DNA of 64,000 bases from CBDBCU01 sp965243185 (lineage in GTDB: Bacteria; Chloroflexota; Dehalococcoidia; Lucifugimonadales; UBA3495): assembly GCA_965243185.1 (NCBI GenBank), contig OZ251531.1:2976001-3040000 (forward strand), given 5' to 3'. Under the pieces are notes generated by a model. That model did no database searches and had not been told where the DNA came from. It was given only the letters and a program-made list of their open reading frames with translations. The position numbers and the translations under genes were made by a program. Shown piece by piece: positions 43,292-52,541 of this stretch (position 1 is the first letter of the stretch; the number at the start of each line of letters is the position of its first letter).

Positions 43292-44986
43292 CTACCGGGA
43301 CTCTGGAGCCTGCACTTCAGCCAACCGGGCCGGCCGGGGCATTTCGTCCGGGTCGGTGGGGATTTCAATGATGCTGGGGCCCTCCACCTGCAAGGCGGCC
43401 AGCAGGGCGTCTCCCACTTCCGTGGCCCGTTCCACATAAAAGCCCGTGCCGCCAAACAACTCGGCATAGCGGTCATAGCGGGGATTGTTGGTGTCCGCGC
43501 CCACATACCGCTCGTTAAAGGCATAACGCTGGTACGCCTTTTCCGAACCCCAACAACCGTTGTTCATAACCACCGTCACAACCCGCAGGTTGTAGCGCAC
43601 GGCGGTCGCAAACTCCTGGGCGTTAAAGAGGAAGCCGCCATCCCCGTTAAAGTTGACCACCGGCCGCTCCGGGGCGGCGAATTTGGCACCCAAGGCGGCG
43701 GGAAAGCTGAACCCCAACCCGCCCAAATCCAGAGAAGTCATCAAACTGCGCGGTTGGTAGAAGTTCAGCCGGTCTTGCCCAAAGTTAGGGGCCAAGCCGG
43801 CGTCCAATGCAATGATGGCATCCCGGGGCATTACTTTACGCAGCTCGGCATAAACCCGCTGTGGCTTGAGGGGGCTGGAACTGAGCCGCCCTTCGGATTC
43901 CAAGCGGTTATGGCGGCGGGCCGCCCATTCGTGGATTTCAGCAACCCATTGGGCATTGGGGCGCGGCTCCCGTTCCCGCACTTGCTCCAGCAAATCTTGC
44001 AATACGGCCCGGGCGTCGCCTTCGATGCCCACGGCAACCGGGTAGTTGCGCCCGATTTCCTGCGGGTCAATCTCGATTTGTACAATGCGGGCGTCGGCGG
44101 GGATAAAGCGGTTATCATAAAAGGTAGTGGACTGCCCCAAGCGGGTGCCGGCGGCCAGAATTACATCAGCTTGGCGGATGGCCTCAATGCCTTCCTCAGA
44201 ACCCAACCGCCCCAAGTGACCTAGAAAATGCGAGTGGTCGCTGGGAATAGCATCCGCCCGCCCGTAGGAAGTAACTACCGCGGCCCCCAGCAGCTCAGCC
44301 AGCCGGGTTACTTCCTCGGCGGCATCGCTCCACTGGATACCGCCGCCGGCCACAATGACCGGCCGCTCCGCCGCCAGGAGGGTGCGGGCCGCCTTGTCCA
44401 CCAAGTTGCGGTCACCGCGGCTCCGGGTCTGGCCGCTGCGGTAGCTTTCCGGGGGCAGAAAGTCCAAGTCAATTTCCGCCCCGGGCAGCAAATCCCGGGG
44501 GATGTCCACCAGTACCGGCCCCATCTTGCCGGAAGTAGCCACCCGGAAGGCTTGGCGCAAAGCATCCGGCAGCCGTTCAATTTTGTTGATGGGAAAGCTG
44601 GCTTTGGTGATGGGCTTGAACAGGGCTACTTGGTCAAATTCTTGCGTCGAATCCCGATACTGATGGTCGCGGGAGGCCGAGGGCGCCAGCACCACTACCG
44701 GAGAGTGGGCAACATAGGCGGAACCGATGCCATAGGTCAGGTTCAAGACGCCGGGGCCGTTAGTTGCCAGACAGACCGATGGCGCGCCGGAAATGCGGCT
44801 GAAGCCGTCAGCCATCAGCGCCGCGCCCTGTTCGTGGCGTACACCAACGAACTGCATCGTGGCATCATCGTACAGCGGGTCGAGGATGTCCAGAAAGGAT
44901 GACCCGACGATGCCGAATATATGGGAAACGCCCTCCTGACGCAGCAATTTAATAACCGCCGCGCCGGCGTTCTGCCGTGGTGACAC
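43292..44986 (-). CDS. Thiamine diphosphate-dependent enzyme, Xsc/oxalyl-CoA decarboxylase-like
   Basis: A 564-aa ThDP enzyme. Catalytic Glu in GVRHEQGAALMADGFSRISG; ThDP motif GDGGFLFNAQEFATAV with Asn-Asn in VVMNNGCWGSEK. The segment VFGI(V)GSSFLDILDPLYDD resembles sulfoacetaldehyde acetyltransferase and oxalyl-CoA decarboxylase more than acetolactate synthase, but the substrate is unproven. The start is a GTG with a GGGAGG site. An extended -10 (TGCTAAACT at 45055-45063) lies ~70 bases upstream. It may act together with the CoA-transferase at 46.9 kb. Confidence 0.85.
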   Translation of the reverse strand: MSPRQNAGAAVIKLLRQEGVSHIFGIVGSSFLDILDPLYDDATMQFVGVRHEQGAALMADGFSRISGAPSVCLATNGPGVLNLTYGIGSAYVAHSPVVVLAPSASRDHQYRDSTQEFDQVALFKPITKASFPINKIERLPDALRQAFRVATSGKMGPVLVDIPRDLLPGAEIDLDFLPPESYRSGQTRSRGDRNLVDKAARTLLAAERPVIVAGGGIQWSDAAEEVTRLAELLGAAVVTSYGRADAIPSDHSHFLGHLGRLGSEEGIEAIRQADVILAAGTRLGQSTTFYDNRFIPADARIVQIEIDPQEIGRNYPVAVGIEGDARAVLQDLLEQVREREPRPNAQWVAEIHEWAARRHNRLESEGRLSSSPLKPQRVYAELRKVMPRDAIIALDAGLAPNFGQDRLNFYQPRSLMTSLDLGGLGFSFPAALGAKFAAPERPVVNFNGDGGFLFNAQEFATAVRYNLRVVTVVMNNGCWGSEKAYQRYAFNERYVGADTNNPRYDRYAELFGGTGFYVERATEVGDALLAALQVEGPSIIEIPTDPDEMPRPARLAEVQAPESR

Positions 44987-45054
44987 GCTGGATACCTCCC
45001 GAAGGGTCTAATAGGGAATGGCTCTGCCCGGCCGGGAAACCCGGCGCGGTAGCA

Positions 45055-45063
45055 AGTTTAGCA
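45055..45063 (-). promoter_or_regulatory. Extended -10 promoter of the ThDP enzyme
   Basis: TGCTAAACT, identical to the elements ahead of tsaC and the dockerin gene. No good -35. Confidence 0.45.
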
Positions 45064-45132
45064 TAAACGAAGGGGATTCGGGAAAGCAGTTACTGAATAA
45101 GCCGGGCAAAATCGGGTTACGGCGATAAAATT

Positions 45133-46389
45133 TCACTGCCCAACTTGGTTGAAGTTAGCGCCCAACCGGGAAAAGTCTTGCCCATCCACCACGCCGTCGA
45201 CATTAAAGTCGGCCGCCGGGTTGAAGTTGGCGGCGGTTTCGCTATAGCCGAAAGCGGCGCTCAGGGCTGCCACATCGGAGTTTTCCACCCGGTTATCGCC
45301 ACTGATGTCCCCATCCCGCAAAGGGCTGAAATCCACCGACAGCAAAGGCCGCAAAGGGTTAGCGCTGCCGGTGGGAATGGTTATGCCGGAGTTCAGTGCC
45401 GACAAAGTACCCAAGCCCTTAACTCGCAGGTCGTAAGTTTCTCCGGGCCGCACATTGGGCGGCAGATTCCTAACGGCAAACCGCCCGGTGGAGTCGGCGG
45501 TCAAACCGGAAAAGATAGCCAACGGACGGTCCGTTCCGCCGCGCCAGGGCGGTACCGCGCCGGCTTGCCAAAAGGTGAGGGTTAACGGGCGGTTAAAGGG
45601 ACGCGGCCGGTCTTGGCCCCGGATGGATTGCGACCAGACCCGGCCGCGCAGGATAGGCGGCGGCAAGATTGGGTCATCCTCAGGCAATACATCTACCGTC
45701 AAGGAACGAGCACGGGCAGTTAACGGGATTATTTTGCCCTCCGGGGTTAAGACAGCGGCTTGAAAGGATGTGGCGGCGGCCCCGGGCCGCAGTTCAACTT
45801 CCCCGGTAGTTATGGCGCGCAAGGTAATGCGGCCTAAAAGCAGACCATCATCCCCAGCCAAAGGCTGTAACCCGTCAATCGGCGGCTCAGTGGAATAGCC
45901 GGCCAAGACTATGCTGTAATCCAGCCGGCCGGTCGCCGAGTTATAGCTGTTCTGTATCCGATAGTAGCGGCGGTTGGCGGTGCGGGCATTGGCACGCAGG
46001 GGCAACCAATCATCCAGAAACAGCCGACGGTCGCCCCGTTCTTGCACCGGACGACCGGCATTTCCGGCCGCCGCTACCTCAACGGCCGCCGCCCCGGTCA
46101 ATTGCAGATGCAGCTCCCAACCGACCAGCCACCGGGTATTCGCCGCCGCCCCATTCTCGGCGGTCAGTAGCAAATCCAAAACTGCCCTGTCGCCTACCCG
46201 CAGCTCAACATCACCCGGGCAAGGCGGCGACTTTTCAGTTGGGCAGATATGCAGTTCGATATCGGGATTGGCGGAACGGGCGGATGTGGGGGTGTTCAGG
46301 GAAAGCAAAGCCGTCAGTAGCAACAGGGCCGCCGCCAGGGGCAGTTTCCTGACGATCAAGCCGACGGGCGGGAAATGCCGAAAGGACAA
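45133..46389 (-). CDS. Exported dockerin-like protein
   Basis: A 418-aa exported protein with an N-terminal hydrophobic signal segment (RKLPLAAALLLLTALLSL) and, at the C-terminus, a dockerin type I domain with two calcium-binding loops (DISGDNRVENSDVAALSAAF and DFNVDGVVDGQDFSRLGANF). The middle has cohesin-/Ig-like beta segments (LRVGDRAVLDLLLTAENG). I prefer a TTG at 46389 with a GAGG site, over a GTG at 46422. Dockerins bind cohesins; no cohesin gene is visible in the window. Confidence 0.82.
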   Translation of the reverse strand: MSFRHFPPVGLIVRKLPLAAALLLLTALLSLNTPTSARSANPDIELHICPTEKSPPCPGDVELRVGDRAVLDLLLTAENGAAANTRWLVGWELHLQLTGAAAVEVAAAGNAGRPVQERGDRRLFLDDWLPLRANARTANRRYYRIQNSYNSATGRLDYSIVLAGYSTEPPIDGLQPLAGDDGLLLGRITLRAITTGEVELRPGAAATSFQAAVLTPEGKIIPLTARARSLTVDVLPEDDPILPPPILRGRVWSQSIRGQDRPRPFNRPLTLTFWQAGAVPPWRGGTDRPLAIFSGLTADSTGRFAVRNLPPNVRPGETYDLRVKGLGTLSALNSGITIPTGSANPLRPLLSVDFSPLRDGDISGDNRVENSDVAALSAAFGYSETAANFNPAADFNVDGVVDGQDFSRLGANFNQVGQ

Positions 46390-46441
46390 AATGGATACCT
46401 CGCGGCTTTTGGGCGATGGCACGCTGCGGCGGGGTGATAGT

Positions 46442-46450
46442 AGTTTAGCA
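46442..46450 (-). promoter_or_regulatory. Extended -10 promoter of the dockerin gene
   Basis: TGCTAAACT on the minus strand, ~50 bases before the proposed TTG start. Confidence 0.45.
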
Positions 46451-46541
46451 GAAGCAAGGTCGGGAAATCTGGGTTGGGAGATGTGTTAAAATCCTCTAGC
46501 TACACGAGGAATTATCATTGAAACTTTACTGGAGCGAGCCA

Positions 46542-46919
46542 ATGTCCCAATCCATTCGTATAACCGCTGGCTCGGTTCAATTGGATGCCGTGCTGAATGA
46601 TACCCAAACCGCCCAAGCGATTGGCGATGCTCTGCCCATCACCGCCGCCGCCAATACTTGGGGCGATGAAATCTACTTCGGCATCCCGGTCAACGCTGAC
46701 TTGGAACAGGGGCAGGAAGTAGTTGACTTGGGGGATTTGGGCTACTGGCCACCGGGTCGGGCTTTCTGCATTTTCTTTGGGCCGACTCCGGCCAGCCGGG
46801 GCGACGAAATCCGCCCGGCCAGCGCGGTAACGGTCATTGGTCGAGTGGCCGGGGATGCCGCCCTTTTCAAGGAAGTGGGGGCGGGAACCGCGGTAACTAT
46901 TGAAGCAGTAGAGGGGTGA
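46542..46919 (+). CDS. Cyclophilin-like fold protein
   Basis: A 125-aa protein resembling the TM1367-type cyclophilin-like fold family: IRITAGSVQLDAVLNDTQTAQ, the WGDEIYFGIPV segment, then GYWPPGRAFCIFFGPTPAS. ATG 46542 has a GGAG site. It overlaps the CoA-transferase by 4 bases, so they are co-expressed. The role in that context is unknown; it need not be a prolyl isomerase. Confidence 0.72.
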   Translation: MSQSIRITAGSVQLDAVLNDTQTAQAIGDALPITAAANTWGDEIYFGIPVNADLEQGQEVVDLGDLGYWPPGRAFCIFFGPTPASRGDEIRPASAVTVIGRVAGDAALFKEVGAGTAVTIEAVEG

Positions 46920-49294
46920 TTATGTCGGCTTGGGCTGATACTGAAACCACTAGGGGTGGCACCTTGTCCGGTATTCGGGTGCTGGACTGCGGCCACTATA
47001 TCCCAGGCCCGTTGCTGGGGATGCTGCTGGCGGACCAGGGAGCGCAGGTGATTAAGGTGGAACGGCCCGGCGGCGACCCGGCCCGGTCGGAACCTGCCTT
47101 TGCCACTTGGAACCGGGGCAAGCGTTCCATCGTTCTGGACTTGAAAACCGCCGCCGACCAGGAGACTGCCCGGCAACTGGCCCGGGATGCTGATGTACTG
47201 ATTGATAACTTCCGCCCCGGCACGGCGGAACGATTGGGCATCGGCTACCAGGAGCTGGCCGCGAGCAATCCCCGGCTTATCTACTGCTCTTTGCCCGGCT
47301 TCGGCCCGGAACATCCTTGGCGGCAGCGGCAAGGCTGGGATACCATTGTCGGCGCGGCCACTGGCCTTTATCCCAAAGTGGAAGGGACGGCGGAACCGCT
47401 CTTTACGCCGTTGCCCATTGCCAGTACCTTTGCGGCCATTGTCGGCGCGGTGGCGGTGGCAATGGCACTGTACGCCCGGGATGACGGCAAGGGGGGGCAG
47501 CGCATTGAAGTACCCCTTTACGATGCGATGTTCACCGCGATGGGCCGCCATCTGGTTCAGTTTCACGATGTTGACTTGCCGGATACCCGTTCCCAACCCC
47601 GGCTGCCAATGCAACGGCAGTACCAATGCGCCGATGGCCGCTGGGTGCAGAATCACGGCAACTATGCGCGGTTTGTTCACCAGTTTCTGGCGGCGGCCGG
47701 CAACCCGGAGTGGGGGCCGGCAGCGGTAGCCGACTTTGGCAAGCCGCTGGATGGGGAAACGGCGGCTTTGTGGGTGCAACGCTTTGAGGAAACCTTTAAG
47801 CAGCGCACCGCTCTGGAGTGGGAGGAAGCCATCAGCGCCGCCGGCGGCGCTTGCACCGTTTGCAAAACCGTTGACGAATGGCTCAGCCATCCGCACCCCT
47901 TGGCGGCCAAAATGGTGGTTGAAGTGGAGGATGCCCAATTGGGGCTAATGAAACAGCCCGGCGTACAGGTGCGGTTGCGGGGAACTCCCGGGGCTATTCA
48001 GGGCCGCGCCCCGACTTTGGGAGAGCATAGCCGGGAGATAGCCGAAGGGTTGAAAGGCAGCCAGCCGGCGGCAACTGTCCCGGCCCAAGCGGTTGCGTCG
48101 GCGCCAGCAAATCCCGTTGATGATGTGATGCGCGCGCTGCACGGCGTCCGGGTGCTGGACTTGTGCATTGTGCTGGCCGGGCCGACCTGCGGCCGCACTT
48201 TGGCGGAATATGGGGCTGATGTTATCAAGATTGATGACCCGGCCCGCCCCTATGACCCGGCCGGGTCGTTGGATGTGAACCGGGGCAAGCGCAGCATCCT
48301 GCTGGACTTGAAAACCGACGCTGGCCGCGCGGTCTTTCTCAAGCTGCTGGATACCGCCGATGTGGTGGTGGAAAACTACCGCAAGGGCAGCTTGGCAAAG
48401 CTAGGCTTGGATTACGAATCCTTGCGGCAGCGCAAGCCCAACCTGATTTACGCCTCCCTGAATGCCTACGGCTATGATGGACCGTGGAGTGAACGCCCCG
48501 GCTGGGAGCAACTGGCTCAAGCCACCAGCGGCATCCAGGTGCGGCGCGGCGGCCGGGAGGATGCTCCATTGCTGATGCCCTACCCGGTCAACGATTACGG
48601 CACCGGGATGATGGGTGCCTTTGCCGTAGCTTTGGCGTTGCATCACCGCAACCGCACCGGGCAAGGGCAAGTGGTGGACAGCGGTTTGGCTTTGACCGCC
48701 GCCCTGCTGCAATCGCCCTACTTTCTGGACTATCCCGGCTACCGGCGGGCGGACCCGGAGGGACGGGATTTGCGCGGCTTTTCGGCTCTGTCTCGTCTGT
48801 ACGAAGCCGCCGATGGCTGGCTTTATGTCCACTGCCCGGGAGCCGCCGCCCGGCAAAGCCTATTCAGATTGGCAGAGTTTCAACATCTAGTTGGCCATGC
48901 TGAATTAGCTGACCCGGATGGTGCGCCCCCGGCTCAGGATGGAGTATTGGCTGGTGGACTGGCGGCGATATTCCGTCAAAACCCCCGCGCCTACTGGCTG
49001 GAGCGGTTGAATGGCGTCGGAGTCAGCGCCATTGAAAATGTGGGCATCAGCCAATTCCGTAACCAGCCCCATGTACGGGGCGCTGGGCTGATTGTAACCC
49101 GTGACCATCCGGGCCGCGGGCAAGCCGACCACTTGGGCAATACCGCCCATCTGTCAGCAACGCCGATGCGTTTGGGCCGGCCGACGCCGGTATTGGGGGC
49201 GGACGCGGACGAAATCCTGCGGGAAGCCGGCTATTCCCCGGCGGCGGTGGCGGAGTTGCGGGATAGCGGCGTGGTGGGAATGGCGTCGTCGTAA
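46916..49294 (+). CDS. Tandem-fused CaiB/BaiF CoA-transferase
   Basis: A 792-aa type III CoA-transferase with two complete domains. The first has LSGIRVLDCGHYIPGPLLGMLLADQGA near residue 18 and RGKRSIVLDLKTAADQ. A linker of ~30 Ala/Pro-rich residues lies around 385-400. The second has LHGVRVLDLCIVLAGPTCGR and RGKRSILLDLKTDAG near residue 430. Usual family members are ~400 aa homodimers or interlocked dimers, so this is likely an internal pseudo-dimer. A GTG at 46916 overlaps the preceding gene; ATG 46922 is possible. Transfers CoA between carboxylic acids. Confidence 0.92.
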   Translation: MIMSAWADTETTRGGTLSGIRVLDCGHYIPGPLLGMLLADQGAQVIKVERPGGDPARSEPAFATWNRGKRSIVLDLKTAADQETARQLARDADVLIDNFRPGTAERLGIGYQELAASNPRLIYCSLPGFGPEHPWRQRQGWDTIVGAATGLYPKVEGTAEPLFTPLPIASTFAAIVGAVAVAMALYARDDGKGGQRIEVPLYDAMFTAMGRHLVQFHDVDLPDTRSQPRLPMQRQYQCADGRWVQNHGNYARFVHQFLAAAGNPEWGPAAVADFGKPLDGETAALWVQRFEETFKQRTALEWEEAISAAGGACTVCKTVDEWLSHPHPLAAKMVVEVEDAQLGLMKQPGVQVRLRGTPGAIQGRAPTLGEHSREIAEGLKGSQPAATVPAQAVASAPANPVDDVMRALHGVRVLDLCIVLAGPTCGRTLAEYGADVIKIDDPARPYDPAGSLDVNRGKRSILLDLKTDAGRAVFLKLLDTADVVVENYRKGSLAKLGLDYESLRQRKPNLIYASLNAYGYDGPWSERPGWEQLAQATSGIQVRRGGREDAPLLMPYPVNDYGTGMMGAFAVALALHHRNRTGQGQVVDSGLALTAALLQSPYFLDYPGYRRADPEGRDLRGFSALSRLYEAADGWLYVHCPGAAARQSLFRLAEFQHLVGHAELADPDGAPPAQDGVLAGGLAAIFRQNPRAYWLERLNGVGVSAIENVGISQFRNQPHVRGAGLIVTRDHPGRGQADHLGNTAHLSATPMRLGRPTPVLGADADEILREAGYSPAAVAELRDSGVVGMASS

Positions 49295-49344
49295 TTGTTA
49301 CGCACCAGACGTAGTCCTCCGTAGTAAGGCAGGGTAATGCCTAC

Positions 49345-49989
49345 TTACGGTTGCTTTGGCTTCACTGTGACAAGGACGAATCCTAAAGAGTCTCGATAGT
49401 CTGTTACCGTCAGGACCTTGTTGCCCTGTGTTTTTGACCGCTCTCCGTCGCCGTTAGTTTCTCCGATGGCCGGGCTAGCCCAATCATCTGCCTCTGGCCA
49501 CTCAGGGAAAGTTTCCTCGAGGAACGCTAAGAAAGCAGCTACGTTAAAGAGAGCTGCATCGCGCTCGCTTGGAATATCGAACGAAATCGCGGCACTCGTC
49601 AGATTTTCCGAGGGACCTATAAGTTCTACGATTAAGAAGGTGTCGCCAGGAGATGACGCCATAGTGCGGTCCCGCCCATCAGACAGCCAAGCATCCTCAA
49701 ACTCTAATCCCACCCGGCGGAACCGGTTTTCTATTTTTTCTCTGGTTACTCCGATTCCAGATTGCGGGGTAGCGGTAGGTATGGGCGTAGCGGTAGGTGC
49801 AAGGGTAGGCGCAGCGGTGGGGTAAGGGGTATAAGTGGGACGCGGCGTAGCGGTCGGGTAAGGAGTGTAGGTCGGCAACGGAGCCGGCGTCGGCGCGGCA
49901 ACCGGCGCGCCGCAGGCAACGGCTATTGCCAGCAAAGCAAGAACGGGGAGCAGGATAAGGACGGTAAGAGACTGGACAGGCTTGTTCAC
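49345..49989 (-). CDS. Lipoprotein with Pro/Thr stalk
   Basis: A 214-aa lipoprotein. A lipoprotein signal peptide (VLILLPVLALLAIAVAC) has its Cys near residue 26. It is followed by a ~50-residue Pro/Thr/Tyr-rich linker (TPAPLPTYTPYPTATPRPTY) and a globular domain (EDAWLSDGRDRTMASSPGDT onward). The linker style matches that of the 206-aa protein at 5934. Function unknown. Confidence 0.78.
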   Translation of the reverse strand: MNKPVQSLTVLILLPVLALLAIAVACGAPVAAPTPAPLPTYTPYPTATPRPTYTPYPTAAPTLAPTATPIPTATPQSGIGVTREKIENRFRRVGLEFEDAWLSDGRDRTMASSPGDTFLIVELIGPSENLTSAAISFDIPSERDAALFNVAAFLAFLEETFPEWPEADDWASPAIGETNGDGERSKTQGNKVLTVTDYRDSLGFVLVTVKPKQP

Positions 49990-49998
49990 TAGAAACCC

Positions 49999-50167
49999 CC
50001 TTGTGGCATTGGATGGTGGCAGCCGTCACAGTTACCTCTACCCAACGGTACATCCATCAAGGGGGCATGAATGGCTGTATGCCATCCATGCTTGGGGATG
50101 CGCTCCACCGCCCAAACGGACAATGGAGTTAAGAGGTAACTGTGACGAGGGCAACTATACCACAAGG
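49999..50167. repeat. Nested inverted-repeat element (MITE or structured RNA)
   Basis: Outer arms CCTTGTGG (49999-50006) / CCACAAGG (50160-50167); inner perfect 16-base arms CGTCACAGTTACCTCT (50024-50039) / complement (50132-50147); a central hairpin GCATGxATGGC/GCCATxCATGC near 50076-50102. The total 169 bases fold into one long interrupted stem. No coding potential. Confidence 0.75.
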
Positions 50168-50272
50168 ACGCCGGTTATCCAACCGGCTTGAAAGTCCCCG
50201 GCAACGGACTGTGGTTAATTCTCAAATCCCCCCGAACCGTCCCGCCAACCGGATGCAAACTTGCCCGCTGCG

Positions 50273-50281
50273 TGTTAAACT
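50273..50281 (+). promoter_or_regulatory. Extended -10 promoter of the CysRS fusion
   Basis: TGTTAAACT, a variant of the TGCTAAACT element seen elsewhere in the window, 62 bases before the TTG start. Confidence 0.4.
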
Positions 50282-50342
50282 TGGGGCAAGTATCCGCCGC
50301 CCTTTGTTGCGGCCCGGGCTTTGTGCGGGAGGTTAAAGAGCT

Positions 50343-52541
50343 TTGCTGCGCCTTTACAACACCTTGAGCAAACAGGTCGAGGAAATCCGCACTATCGAGC
50401 CGGGCAAGGCCCGGATGTATACCTGCGGGCCGACGGTCTATCGCTACGCCCATATCGGCAACCTGCGTACCTATATGATGGCCGACTGGATTCGGCGGGT
50501 ACTGGAAGCCGGCGGCGTGGCCGTCTATCACATCAAGAACATTACCGATGTGGGGCATATGCGCCAAGAACTGGTCGAAGCCGGCGGCGACAAGATGATT
50601 CTGGCCGCTTTGGCCGAGGGCAAGACCATTCAGGAAATCGCCCAGTTCTATGCCGACAGCTTTCACCAGGATGAAGCGCGGGTCAATATCTTGCCGGCCC
50701 ATGTCTATCCCTGGGCTACGCAGCACATTCCCGAAATGATTGACCTGGTGGGGCGGCTGCTGGCTAGCGGCTACGCATACGAATCCGGCGGCAATGTCTA
50801 TTTTGATGTGCCGCAGTTTCCCAAGTATGGCGGCCTTTCCCGCAACTTTGGCGGCAATCTGCTGGAAGGGGTGCGGGCTGAAGCCGACCCGCTGAAACGC
50901 GACCCCCGGGACTTTACCTTATGGAAAGCCGCCGAGCCGGGCCGGGATGTGAAATGGGCCAGTCCTTGGGGCGATGGCTTTCCCGGTTGGCATATTGAAT
51001 GTTCCGCTATGGCCTGCAAGTATCTGGGAGAGCATTTTGACTTGCACACCGGCGGCGTGGATAACATTTTCCCGCATCACGAGGATGAAATCGCCCAGAG
51101 CGAGGGGGCGTTTGGCGGCGTCCATGTCAACTATTGGGTACACGGGCAGCATCTGTTGGCTGACGGCGCGAAAATGGCAAAGTCCTCGGGCAATGTTTTC
51201 CTGCTGGATGACTTGGTTTCCCGGGGCATTGACCCGCTGTCTTTCCGCTACCTTTGTATGACGGTGCGCTACCGGCACCGGATGAACTTCACCTTTAATT
51301 CCCTGAAAGCGGCGGAAAAGGCTTTGTCCCATCTGCGGGACCGGGTTTGGGAATGGAAAAACTGCCCGGAATTGCCCCAACTGCCTCCGGAAACTGAGGA
51401 GTGGCGGCAAAAGTTCTGGGAAGTAGTGGAGAATGACCTGGATTTTCCGGCCGCCTTGGCTTTGACTTGGGCAATGGCGCGGTCTGAATTGCCCCCGCAA
51501 GCCAAGCTGTCCCTATTGCTAGATTTTGACCGGGTGTTTGGGCTGGATTTGGACCAGGTGCCGGCGGCTTATCGCTTGCCGGACAGCGTGGCCGCCGCTA
51601 GCGAACAGCGGCAGGCTTTGCGGGCGGCGGTGAACTATGCCACTGCCGACTCCCTGCGGGCGGAACTGCTGACCAGCGGCTATGTGGTGCAGGACGCCCC
51701 CGAAGCCACCCGTATTCGTCCCAAGACGCCCCTGGAGCAAATGGAGGAACGCTGGAACTGGGTTTCCTCCTCCCGGGAAGTGGAGTCTGGTCTGGATTCC
51801 CCGGACGCTTATGACTTTACCTTTATCCTCAACGCCTACAACTACGCCGACGACATCCGCCGTTGCGTCGCGGCTATGGAAACCTTTGCCAACGGCTATT
51901 CGACGGAGATTATCGTCATCAACAACGGTTCCACTGACGACACTGCCGATTGGCTGGAGGAACATCAAGCCGGCCGCGCCGACTTCCGGGTCGTCCACTG
52001 CGACCATATTATCGGGGACGCCGCCGGTAAGAATATCGGCATCAAACTGAGCCGGGGCAAATATATCGTCATTCTGGACGCCTCGACGGAAATCACTGGG
52101 GATGTATTAGGCCCCATTGCCCGGCAGCTTGCTGATGAAAGCGTAGGCATTTTCGGTCCCTACGGGTTGACCACCGACGATATGCAGCACTTCCACGAGG
52201 AAGTGGAGCAAGGGGAAGCCGACGCGATGCAAGCCTACTGCATGGCATTCCGCCGAGAAGCCGTCCGCAAAGTGGGGTTGATGCACGAGGGCTTTCGGTT
52301 CTACCGCAACCTGGACATTGACTACTGCTTTCAGTTCAAGGAAAAGGGCTACCGCATCGTCGCCGACAGCAGCTTGCCTATGGTGCGCCACGAACACCGC
52401 CAGTGGACGGAGTTGGATGAGGGGCAGCGGGACGAAATGAGCCGCAAGAATTTCGGGCGTTTCCTGCGCCGCTGGGGACACCGTCCCGACCTGCTGATTT
52501 CTGCCGGGGCCCGGGGCTTTGAGACCGGCTTTCACCACTGA
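50343..52541 (+). CDS. cysS: Cysteinyl-tRNA synthetase fused to a family-2 glycosyltransferase
   Basis: A 732-aa fusion. Residues 1-~463 are a full cysteinyl-tRNA synthetase: zinc Cys28 in YTCGPTVY, HIGN at 37-40, HIECSAM and HTGGVDNIFPHHEDE (zinc site and active site), AKMAKSSGN near residue 277 (KMSKS loop), and a C-terminal DALR-like part. Residues ~490-700 form a GT-A glycosyltransferase 2 domain (YDFTFILNAYNYADDIRRCV, EIIVINNGSTDDTADW, GKYIVILDAS). The TTG start has a GGGAGG site. The two halves have no known functional link; frame is continuous, with no stop or shift between them. Confidence 0.9.
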   Translation: MLRLYNTLSKQVEEIRTIEPGKARMYTCGPTVYRYAHIGNLRTYMMADWIRRVLEAGGVAVYHIKNITDVGHMRQELVEAGGDKMILAALAEGKTIQEIAQFYADSFHQDEARVNILPAHVYPWATQHIPEMIDLVGRLLASGYAYESGGNVYFDVPQFPKYGGLSRNFGGNLLEGVRAEADPLKRDPRDFTLWKAAEPGRDVKWASPWGDGFPGWHIECSAMACKYLGEHFDLHTGGVDNIFPHHEDEIAQSEGAFGGVHVNYWVHGQHLLADGAKMAKSSGNVFLLDDLVSRGIDPLSFRYLCMTVRYRHRMNFTFNSLKAAEKALSHLRDRVWEWKNCPELPQLPPETEEWRQKFWEVVENDLDFPAALALTWAMARSELPPQAKLSLLLDFDRVFGLDLDQVPAAYRLPDSVAAASEQRQALRAAVNYATADSLRAELLTSGYVVQDAPEATRIRPKTPLEQMEERWNWVSSSREVESGLDSPDAYDFTFILNAYNYADDIRRCVAAMETFANGYSTEIIVINNGSTDDTADWLEEHQAGRADFRVVHCDHIIGDAAGKNIGIKLSRGKYIVILDASTEITGDVLGPIARQLADESVGIFGPYGLTTDDMQHFHEEVEQGEADAMQAYCMAFRREAVRKVGLMHEGFRFYRNLDIDYCFQFKEKGYRIVADSSLPMVRHEHRQWTELDEGQRDEMSRKNFGRFLRRWGHRPDLLISAGARGFETGFHH

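Larger units (their letters stand above)
49990..50342. other. Gene-free stretch with nested inverted repeat
   Basis: No gene is supported. A nested inverted-repeat element (49999-50167) fills the first half; the second half holds the promoter and ribosome binding site of the CysRS-fusion gene. Confidence 0.6.
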
